Shown here one piece after another: positions 56,300 to 64,000 of a DNA stretch of 64,000 nt (the first letter of the stretch is position 1; the number at the start of each line of letters is the position of its first letter). Source of the DNA: Culex pipiens pallens (Eukaryota; Arthropoda; Insecta; Diptera; Culicidae); contig NC_068938.1 of NCBI RefSeq assembly GCF_016801865.2, positions 90,792,221 to 90,856,220 of the forward strand, written 5' to 3'. The translations under genes and the position numbers were made by a program. The notes below the pieces were generated by a model, which saw only the letters and a program-made list of their open reading frames with translations, had not been told where the DNA came from and did not search any database.

Positions 56300-58285
56300 A
56301 AAAAACGTTACTTAATCCACCCTTAGGTGGTTGGCGCCTTCCTCACATTTAAAGGGTACTATCCAAAATAGACACAAAACAGTCCAATTCGTGCTCGTTG
56401 AAAAGATTTTTTAATTACCTATCCAAAGATAGGTCGCATAAATGTTATGAGATAAGATGAGATGATCATGCGATCCGGTCTCCAAAAAGTGCGTAAATAA
56501 CACTTAAGTGCTTATAACTTTTGATAGGGTTGTCAGATCTTCAATGTCTTGGACGCGTTTAAAAGGTATTTTGATTACCTATCCAACGATAGGTTGCATG
56601 AGAGATCCGGACAACGTTTTCATCAAAATATCTGAGATCCGGCCTCCAAAAAGTGCATAAATAACACTTAAGTGCTTATAACTTTTGATAGGGTTGTCAG
56701 ATCTTCAATGTCTTGGACGCGTTTAAAAGGTATTTTGATTACCTATCCAACGATAGGTTACATGAGAGATCCGGACAACGTTTTCATCAAAATATCTGAG
56801 ATCCGGCCTCCAAAAAGTGCATAAATAACACTTAAGTGCTTATAACTTTTGATAGGGTTGTCAGATCTTCAATGTCTTGGACGCGTTTAAAAGGTATTTT
56901 GATTACCTATCCAACGATAGGTTGCATGAGAGATCCGGACAACGTTTTCATCAAAATATCTGAGATCCGGCCTCCAAAAAGTGCATAAATAACACTTAAG
57001 TGCTTATAACTTTTGATAGGGTTGTCAGATCTTCAATGTCTTGGACGCGTTTAAAAGGTATTTTGATTACCTATCCAACGATAGGTTGCATGAGAGATCC
57101 GGACAACGTTTTCATCAAAATATCTGAGATCCGGCCTCCAAAAAGTGCATAAATAACACTTAAGTGCTTATAACTTTTGATAGGGTTGTCAGATCTTCAA
57201 TGTCTTGGACGCGTTTAAAAGGTATTTTGATTACCTATCCAACGATAGGTTGCATGAGAGATCCGGACAACGTTTTCATCAAAATATCTGAGATCCGGCC
57301 TCCAAAAAGCGCATAAATAACACTTAAGTGCTTATAACTTTTGATAGGGTTGTCAGATCTTCAATGTCTTGGATGCGTTTAAAAGGTCTTTTGATTACCT
57401 ATCCAACGATAGGTTGCATGAGAGATCCGGACAACGTTTTCATCAAAATATCTGAGATCCGGCCTCCAAAAAGTGCATAAATAACACTTAAGTGCTTATA
57501 ACTTTTGATAGGGTTGTCAGATCTTCAATGTCTTGGACGCGTTTAAAAGGTATTTTGATTACCTATCCAACGATAGGTTGCATGAGAGATCCGGACAACG
57601 TTTTCATCAAAATATCTGAGATCCGGCCTCCAAAAAGTGCATAAATAACACTTAAGTGCTTATAACTTTTGATAGGGTTGTCAGATCTTCAATGTCTTGG
57701 ACGCGTTTAAAAGGTATTTTGATTACCTATCCAACGATAGGTTGCATGAGAGATCCGGACAACGTTTTCATCAAAATATCTGAGATCCAGCCTCCAAAAA
57801 GTGCATAAATAACACTTAAGTGCTTATTACTTTTGATAGGGTTGTCAGATCTTCAATGTCTTGGACGCGTTGGAAAGGTCTTTTAAATACCTTTCTGAAA
57901 ATGTATAATATGCCAGGTTTTCTTACAAAAACCACCCTTTTTACAATCTTCCGGACTTTAGTCAAAATCGTTTTTTTAGCATAACTTTTGAAGTACTTTA
58001 CTAAACTTCATAATTTTCAATAGGGACTTATGGGACCCCAAGACAAATCGAATGAGACCAAAACGGTCCAAATCGGTTAAGCCAGTGCTGAGATAATCGA
58101 GTGCATATTTTTTGGTGCACAGACCCACATCCCTACACACACACACACACACACACAGACATTTGCTCAGAATTTGATTCTGAGTCGATATGTATACATG
58201 AAGGTGGGTCTATAAGGTCAAGTTAAGAATTTCGTTTTTCGAGTGATTTTATAGCCTTTCCTCAATAAGGTGAGGAAGGCAAAAA
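56300..58285 (+). mobile_element. GCCTTCCTCAC-family element, copy C, with expanded 164-bp array
   Basis: The ends are shared with copies A and B: ACGTTACTTAATCCACC and GCGCCTTCCTCAC at left, GGTGAGGAAGGC then A-rich at right. GCCTTCCTCAC and GTGAGGAAGGC are inverted repeats near the two ends. The interior is mainly a tandem array of 164-bp units (56347-57890), then a unique 3' region with an AC11 run (58135-58156) and the GAGTCGATATGTATACATGA block. It interrupts a 431-bp-family element, with A-tracts at both junctions. No ORF is encoded. Confidence 0.8.
56347..57890 (+). repeat. Tandem array of 164-bp units, about nine copies
   Basis: CTTATAACTTTTGATAGGG begins at 56511, 56675, 56839, 57003, 57167, 57331, 57495 and 57659, with a variant (CTTATTAC) at 57823. 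Every spacing is exactly 164 bp. Inner units differ by only isolated bases. The first (about 56381-56510) and last units are more diverged, as expected when an array is homogenised from the middle. Each unit carries CCTATCCAACGATAGG and two AGATCCGG motifs. The period is not a multiple of three and stops occur, so it is not coding. Confidence 0.93.
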
Positions 58286-58759
58286 AGAGTTTTGCAACAA
58301 TTTGCATGCAACATTGTATGCGATTCCGAAAAAAAAACTTTAGTGTAAGATTTTTCAATGAAACTTTTATTTCTCTGCTTGAAGTTGGCGTCCGTGTGTT
58401 AAACCATCTAAAAAAATCATTGTAAAAGTATTACCTTCCCAAACAAGTACTTAAAATTCGAACTTTTCAACACTCAAATAAGTGCTATAATAAATTTTTC
58501 AGCACTTTTATTTTTGGTGACGACAAGTAGGCCATTTCGTCACTGTAGAATGACAGTTTATAGTTACCATCTCTTAGAGAAAAACCATCTCAAAACAAAA
58601 GTACCAATCCACAGTTACGAAAATTTTTGAGCTCACCAATCAGAAGAGTTGTTGCAAAAGCTTGGTTGAAAATGGGGGTGCTTCACGATTAGGGTGTTTC
58701 AGAACCTCTAACGTTCCAGGAATATTTTCGAAATTTTCTTCTCTTTTAGAAAGTTATTA
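58286..58759. repeat. Remnants of the 431-bp foldback family
   Basis: GAGTTTTGCAACAATTTGCA follows the array element directly and continues the interrupted host. CGAACTTTTCAACACTC and TTTTTCAGCACTTTTA near 58460-58510 are further diverged parts. The rest shows nothing recognisable. Confidence 0.45.
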
Positions 58760-58907
58760 CACGGAGAAAAAAGAGTTCCCAAAATCGTGAGCACGCATTC
58801 ATGTAATCGATTTTGAAAAACGCACCATGACAGTTAAACACTTTGTTCGTGGTTCCCAATTTCATGAACGACTTGTTCACGATTTTGGGAACTCTTTTTT
58901 CTCCGTG
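58760..58907. mobile_element. 148-bp TA-flanked MITE (CACGGAGAAAAAAGAGTTCC ends)
   Basis: The left end CACGGAGAAAAAAGAGTTCC and its continuation CAAAATCGTGA are matched by an inverted right end over about 31 bp without visible mismatch. TA flanks both ends (58758-58759, 58908-58909). A fragment of a related copy is at 41550-41625. Confidence 0.8.
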
Positions 58908-58909
58908 TA

Positions 58910-59368
58910 GGCATGCTAATCCAAGCCACTCGAAAACACCAAAATTTTATCTCGTAATTTACTTCTACGACTAATTTTATAAATTATAGCATTAGCAACA
59001 CACCAAAATCTGTTTTTTGTCGTAGCAATTAAGGGCTATGTTTTGGAAATTAATGATGTTTTGAGCACTTTTTGAGCTCTAAAACGTATATATTCGTTTT
59101 GAAAAAATGATTTTATGACATTACTCGAATATCTCGAAAAAGCGCTAGCCAAATTATATGCAACAAAATGCTTTAAAAAAACTCAGTATTTTTCTCTAAA
59201 CTCAAGACATCTTCATTTGAATGTGTCTAATTATCAACAAAGCCTAAGGTTAAGATTTTTTGTTTTACCCTAAGCAAAGGGCAACGCGATTTCTTAATTT
59301 ATCATGCTAATTCTTCAAGCCGAATGAGTACAGAAATTAACAGTGCGAGGAAAAAGCTACCGCACATC
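58910..59368. other. AT-rich, no recognised feature
   Basis: AT-rich sequence without ORF or identified repeat. Confidence 0.4.
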
Positions 59369-59443
59369 TGGCGCGCCGGGGAATCGAACCCCGCTCTTTC
59401 GCATACCGTGTACATACACCATACACCACTTCGCCAACGCGCC
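59369..59443 (-). tRNA. tRNA-like sequence with intact acceptor and T arms; identity unclear
   Basis: On the minus strand the acceptor GGCGCGT pairs over all seven positions with GCGCGCC (one G-T), discriminator A, and the T arm CGGGG-TTCGATT-CCCCG is perfect, including the B box. The A-box region TTGGCGAAGTGG is plausible. The anticodon arm is ambiguous: several registers of TGTATGTACACGGTATGC pair only with G-T pairs, and none gives a canonical U33 plus purine 37, so no amino acid can be assigned. It lies back to back with the SINE at 59444. It may be a tRNA pseudogene or the head of a second retroposon. Confidence 0.5.
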
Positions 59444-59632
59444 GTGCTTGCTGATGGCCGAGCGGGCTAAGGCGCCAGTCCTAACTGTTGGTGCTGGGTT
59501 TGTATCCCGGTGGTTGCAACTTTTTTTTGTGATAACAAAAATTGTACATGCAGTGTGTAATATTAAGTGTCTTTTTTGACGAAGGTGATGTGCATGCTTT
59601 TGCATGCGATTTTACCATCAGATTTTTTGCTA
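59444..59632 (+). mobile_element. tRNA-Leu-like SINE, second copy
   Basis: The head has CTGATGGCCGAGCGGGCTAA (A box) and GGTGCTGGGTTTGTATCCC (a B box with one change). A T run and a body collinear with 3474-3662 follow (ACATGCAGTGTGTAATATTA, GATGTGCATGC), ending near TTTTTTGCTATGTAC. The substitution in the B box suggests reduced Pol III promoter activity. Confidence 0.7.
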
Positions 59633-59761
59633 TGTACCCTAACGAAGTTCTAAAAATGTGTAGTCACTTTTTGTTTTATCATGTCCTGAATCTGAATCCG
59701 CCCTTAGAATGTTGTATGAGTCATATTTGACCTCAAAGACTCAACGAATAATGCAATAAAA

Positions 59762-60175
59762 TAGTAGTTTATGTAACAAGTTGCAAACAGAAGACTTTTT
59801 CAGCACGAGTCGTATATTTTTCCAACGAGGTTTTCCGAGTTAGATAAATACGACGAGTGTTGAAAAAATCAAGTGCAGCGAGTTGCATAAAACATTTTTT
59901 GCAATTGAATGGAATTCTAAGTCATGTGTTCATGTGTTAAATCACTTCACCGTTCAAATTAAAACAATATTTAAAAGTATACACAATGTATAACATATAT
60001 ATAAAAGTGATACAAGGGCTGAAAAGTTCAATTTCCAGAACCCTTTTTAGTGCTGAATAGTAGAAATTTTCAGTCTTTGTATCGAAAAGTATTACTTTTC
60101 GATTCTGTTAGGTGGTAGAGAAAAGTATGCCGTCTTTAAGCAGTTTCACGCCGGAGTTGCAAAAAGTACTTTTCA
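59762..60175 (-). mobile_element. Inverted, diverged copy of the 431-bp foldback element
   Basis: Read in reverse, it carries the family blocks in order: TTGCATAAACTACTATT-like end (AATAGTAGTTTATGTAAC), CAGCACGAGTCGTA, CCAACGAGGTT, GCTGAAAAGTTCAA, and GCAGTTTCACGCCGGAGTTGC. Divergence from the other copies is substantial. Confidence 0.6.
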
Positions 60176-61549
60176 GTACCAACAAATAAAATTCAAAAAA
60201 TGTTCTATAAACTAATTCGTGTTTTGTTTATAAACACCCAATCTTCCGTAGTATTCGTACACGATGCAAATCGCTGTGTCTTCCTTACCAACTCATACAC
60301 GTGCACACGTGTCGTGGTTCGGTCGAAAAACCGGGAAAAGTCCCGCATCATCTCCCCCACAACCACCACCGTATAGCTATCCTTCCTATATGTCTACCAA
60401 GAAAAGCTCGTGCGCGCTACTACCGACCGAACAGATGATTCCTGTAGTAGTACACCAGGAGAGTACTCTCCTCACTCCACTCGGCGTTCCCAGCAGGGGT
60501 TCCTTTCTTCAACCCAGCCAGGAAACACTGCTTCTTGTTCTTCTTCCCACAAAGACGACGCGCTGCGGGGCTGGGGACCAGCTTGGCAGCGTTCTGCAGG
60601 AGGAATACCTACCTCCGGTCGGAGTTGTCGTTGACGGTCCTCGCGACATGCGCGTTGAGGCTCCATTTATGAATGATGACGTACAGCCAGCCAGCCTGGT
60701 CGAAGGAGTGGAACGCTTCCAGAGGACACACTGCTGGCACAGATGCCAATGGCATAGTAAGGGCGAACACATGTTGAGAGGTGGGGGGGTCACCCTCACA
60801 AACACAGCTGTAACAGTCATCGACGACCGTCATCGCCGAGTAGGTATATAGCCACGAGGACGAGAAAAATCGGTTCGGAACGGCGGGCCCCGGAGTCTGG
60901 TGGAAACAGCTGGAACCTCTGCGACACAGACATGACGCCACGCCATTTTCGCCAGCAGAGCCCCCCACTGCAGACAATCAGTGTGGATTGGGGATTGGTC
61001 GGCCCAGCCGCGGTGACGCGCCGGAGGAACATGGAACCGATGTTGGGTGGGAGGCGGGAGAGGGGAGAACATGACCGGGTTGGAGACACTGCTCTAGACC
61101 GAGAGCGCCGAGTTGCTGCAGAGCTTTCGTTGGAACGCGGGGAGCATGAAGTTGGTTGGAGTTGGTGGTGGAGAGGTATACGAGGATCCGGAGCATCGTA
61201 TCCTGGTGATGGGAGAAAATGAAAATGCGTCAGCTATTAGGGTTGGGTTGGTTGAGAAAATTGCAATGCTGTGGGATTAAAAGCCAGTGTAGGTCAGGGG
61301 AGGTTTGATCTTTTTTGCTGGGTTTTATTTTATAAAAATTGAGAGGTTTCAAGGGATTCAGAATTTCCCTGTGTTACATGATTTGACTTGAATATTGACA
61401 CTTTTGAATTCATACCAAAATGTTGACTCATCGGATCACAGCTTTTAAAAACGTTTCCTTTTAAAATCAAGCAATGCATAGCTCATTAGAAAGTGAGCAG
61501 CAAGTTCTCATTCGAAGTTATGAAAAATAATCTGTTAGTTATTTTTTTT
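60176..61549. other. Non-repetitive, GC-rich block with the longest ORFs
   Basis: A 195-codon ORF (60264-60851, +) and overlapping minus-strand ORFs of 64-122 codons occupy this block. None has a recognisable domain, and long frames on both strands are expected in GC-rich DNA with few stop codons. No splice or promoter evidence supports translation. Candidate regulatory DNA. Confidence 0.35.
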
Positions 61550-62464
61550 AAATTAAGACTAACATTTCAAAAAGGCCAAAAATTCAATATTACGCCCTTT
61601 TGAAATGTCAGTCTTGATTTAAAAAAATTGAAAATATTGTTTTTTTACCGTGTATCATACCGTGTAGTCCTTTTCCATACCTACAACTTTGCCGAAGACA
61701 CCAAATCGATCGAAAAATTCCTTCAAAATATGCAGATTTTTGAATTTTCATACATCATTTTTGTATGGACAGCTACCAATTTTTTTATGAAAAATTATAT
61801 GGACAAACTAATGATGCAAAATTGCTTCTTTCTACTAAATTAGTCTTTCTATTCTCTAATCTGTTTTCTCAAGGATGATTTTTTTTTGAAAGTTTGGTTT
61901 TTGTATGTTTTGACTTTGTGTGTACTTTTTCTATGACAAAAAAAAAATCATTTTGCATAATTTTTTCGTCCATTGAAGTCTCTATAAAAAGATGTCAACC
62001 GTCATACAAGAAGGCTATATTAAAACAAATATTTAAAAACTGTTGGTGTTTTGGGCAAAGTTGTAGGTATTGCTTAGAACTTTTCAGAAAAAGTCACACT
62101 ATAGAAGAATACCTGTTTTTTTTTCAATTGGACCTTTCACACAAAAAAAAATAATTGCGCAAAAAACTATTTTTGGACTTGACGAAATTTATATAACTTT
62201 GCTGTTTCTGAGATACAGCATCTGAAAGAAAATAAAACATGAAAAAATAGGCGTCAAATTTTTAAGAAAAAACTTTCGTGGAACTTTTTGTCAAATACTT
62301 TCAATTGCAAATTTGATTTTACATACAAAAATAAAGTAAAAAAAAACTACTTTTTTAAATTAATTTTGACCAACTTATGTCATAGCCCACAAAATTGCCA
62401 AAAAAGAGAATTTGAAAAATAGTTATTTTGTGCAATTTATTCTTGGGTTGAAAGTCCAATTACG
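61550..62464. repeat. AT-rich interspersed repeat region
   Basis: ACATTTCAAAAAGGCCAAAAATTCAATATTACGCC and its inverse near 61590-61612 form a foldback. CTACAACTTTGCCGAAGACACC and GGGCAAAGTTGTAGG (61681, 62053) are inverted relatives of a block near 33240. No gene is supported. Confidence 0.4.
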
Positions 62465-62520
62465 TTTCAGACTCGATTATCCGAAGCCTCGATTAACCGA
62501 AGTTTTGATTATCCGAAGGT
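62465..62520. repeat. GATTATCCGAAG terminal motifs
   Basis: CAGACTCGATTATCCGAAG, CTCGATTAACCGAAG and GATTATCCGAAGG occur in a row. They belong to the family whose clean palindrome is at 45037-45088. Confidence 0.45.
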
Positions 62521-62821
62521 TTGTTGGGACTCCGGATCAGGCCTGCAAAAAGTTTACAACCCAGCGTACACATGAAGCAAACCAAAATGTCAGTTCACTG
62601 CTAGCATGTGACTGCAAGCCTACTGTGTCTATTCAACCACTGCCGCCTGACTTGTGCCGGTCGGCTGCTGGAGAATGAGAGACGTGAAAAAATGAGCTAC
62701 ACTCACTCAATTCGTGTCATATGACTGACTCGTAAAATCCTCTTTAAACACTATTTTGACAATTTTCAAACAATTAAATGGTTTAGACTGTGCAAAACAC
62801 TTAAAACAACCATAACTTATA
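62521..62821. other. No recognised feature
   Basis: Short non-repetitive stretch. No ORF with a domain is seen. Confidence 0.3.
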
Positions 62822-62840
62822 TTCAAAATTACATTTCCAC

Positions 62841-62864
62841 GCATGAGCATGAGCATGAGCATGA
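62841..62864. repeat. (GCATGA)4 hexanucleotide repeat
   Basis: Four perfect hexamers. On the minus strand they form the 3' tail of the retroposon at 62845-63794. The first overlaps the target duplication by four bases. Confidence 0.85.
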
Positions 62865-63794
62865 GAGACCACCCATGGTTGTCCTTCTCCGTTGCTGAAC
62901 AGGACCGTAATATCCTATCAATACAACTGACCATACGCTTAAACGATCTAATGGCGTTTCCCTTATCAACAGCATGTATGAATGCGTTGAAAAGATAAAA
63001 CATCAAGATCATTAAAACTAGATCTGAAGCAAATAGGTAACAGTCATTGGCCACCAACGGCGCCCGCCATGTCAGTTTGTAGATCTCGGGGGGATTGGGA
63101 CGGGAATGTTAGTTAGCACAGGTTGCTACAAAGGGTGGGTTCTATACGATATCCACACCCCCACGTGTGCCGGAAAACTACTTCTACTTGGGATTTTGTT
63201 AGTGGGAAAGGGTAATGGCCAGGATTCATCATAAAGGATGATGATGCGACCCAATAATCAATAAATTTTGTTTAATGATGTGGTGTATTATGCATTCTCA
63301 AGGCAAATAGTCGGAGGATGCGGATGAGATTATTCCCGGTTATTTGGTGTTGAGTTTAGCATAAATGATTCAATCTTAGACAGCCGGCTGTGGAAAGATA
63401 AAACCAAATAAAATGCGAAAACGCGAAACCGCTCGGACCGAAAAACACACACAATCGGGGGGGAAACAAAGACGGAAACGGCAACGAAAATCCGGCTTGT
63501 TTACCGCGACGCGAACCGTTCAAATTCTCCAAAACAACTTCCAAACATCCCAAAATCACCCGGGTCGAAATACACACACAATCGGGGGGGAAACAAAGAC
63601 GGAAACGGCAACGAAAATCCGGCTTGTTTACCGCGACGCGAACCGTTCAAATTCTCCAAAGCAACTGTCAAACATCCCGAAATCACCCGGGTCGAAATAC
63701 ACACACAATCGGGGGGGAAACAAAGACGGAAACGGCAACGAAAATCCGGCTTGTTGACCGCGACGCGAACCGTTCAAATTCTCCAAAGCAACTC
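62845..63794 (-). mobile_element. 950-bp non-autonomous retroposon with tandem 5' monomers
   Basis: A 23-bp direct repeat starting TTCAAAATTACATTTCC lies at 62822-62844 and again, identical, at 63795-63817, bracketing the insertion. On the minus strand it starts at 63794 with about 2.8 monomers of 127 bp, continues through about 580 bp of unique body, and ends in four ATGCTC-type hexamers (62841-62864). The long target duplication and simple-repeat 3' end are typical of non-LTR (LINE-type) insertion. Tandem 5' monomers recall promoter monomers of some LINEs. No reverse transcriptase is present, so it is internally deleted or LINE-dependent. Confidence 0.65.
63445..63794 (-). repeat. Tandem 127-bp monomers, about 2.8 copies
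   Basis: ACAATCGGGGGGGAAACAAA begins at 63451, 63578 and 63705, exactly 127 bp apart. The copies differ at a few positions (for example CAACTTCCAAAC against CAACTGTCAAAC). The period is not a multiple of three, which is why every frame stays open with the same shifted peptide. That is not evidence of coding. Confidence 0.9.
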
Positions 63795-63817
63795 TTCAAA
63801 ATTACATTTCCACGCAT

Positions 63818-64000
63818 AAATACAAACTTTTTGTATAAAAACTTGTTTCTTTATGTGTGTGCGTGCAACGTCGAATGAGCGTTGGTCGACTACTGCCTCG
63901 CATTGCAGCTGCTCAATGAGCTAGGGCACTCACGACTGCGCGGGGTTTGTTTATGTCACGGTTTTGCGGTTCAGTGAATGGATCTCAAAAATTCGTGTCA
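63818..64000. other. No recognised feature at right edge
   Basis: Mixed-composition sequence running off the window. Confidence 0.3.

Noticed and set aside
56347..57890. CRISPR-like regular array
   Set aside because: The whole 164-bp unit is repeated without variable spacers, in a eukaryotic transposon context.
60264..60851. 195-codon ORF, the longest in the window
   Set aside because: No recognisable domain, biased proline/serine/valine composition, and overlapping open frames on the opposite strand. It lies in GC-rich DNA where stops are rare. No splice or promoter support.
63413..63878. Repeated peptide ORFs (TARTVQILQ-type)
   Set aside because: The 127-bp tandem period shifts frame at each unit, so the same peptide appears in successive frames. 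This is a repeat by-product, not a protein repeat family.

Overview
The window looks like gene-poor nuclear DNA from an insect, most likely a culicine mosquito (Culex-like). Species assignment is inference. It rests on AT-rich DNA packed with short non-autonomous transposons, on tRNA-derived SINEs, on three eukaryotic tRNA-Pro genes with Pol III poly-T stops, and on the absence of any long open reading frame. The longest ORF is 195 codons. None of the ORFs resembles a known protein, a transposase or a reverse transcriptase. No bacterial, viral or CRISPR feature was seen.

The only confident genes are three sequence-identical tRNA-Pro(CGG) genes at 10098-10169 (+), 12405-12476 (-) and 20148-20219 (-). 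The rest alternates between two textures. One is mixed-composition, non-repetitive blocks, roughly 3.8-5.7, 7.5-9.7, 12.5-14.5, 18.3-20.9, 22.2-24.2, 26.1-27.5, 30.8-32.5, 34.8-36.8, 40.2-41.5, 43.5-45.0, 47.5-48.3, 54.1-55.4 and 60.2-61.5 kb. The other is AT-rich DNA built almost wholly from mobile-element remnants. The best reading is a very long intron or an intergenic region. A candidate recursive splice site at 24001-24035 and a strong acceptor-like site near 54604 are both on the + strand and favour a + strand giant intron. A candidate first coding exon of a nested minus-strand gene lies at 7759-7798. All three are predictions from motifs.

Mobile elements: TTAA-flanked (piggyBac-like) elements at 73-770, 10815-11407 and 46358-47043; hAT-like elements with terminal inverted repeats at 6616-7504, 9728-10002 (perfect 8-bp target duplication), 37627-39393 (perfect 8-bp target duplication) and 48495-50997; TA-flanked elements at 11562-11922, 17257-18170, 30580-30807, 53840-54134 and 58760-58907; and near-perfect foldback palindromes at 6199-6369 and 53840-54134. 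Retroposons include a SINE with a (CA)26 tail and 15-bp target duplications (53143-53758), a dimeric tRNA-like SINE (16800-17192), two copies of a tRNA-Leu-like SINE (3474-3662, 59444-59632) and a 950-bp insertion with tandem 127-bp monomers, a hexamer tail and a 23-bp target duplication (62845-63794).

The most striking structure is at 56300-58285. A dispersed element with a GCCTTCCTCAC / GTGAGGAAGGC inverted repeat carries about nine copies of an exactly 164-bp unit. A second copy at 42039-42894 has three such units and a third at 15080-15498 has none. This looks like satellite DNA forming inside a transposon.
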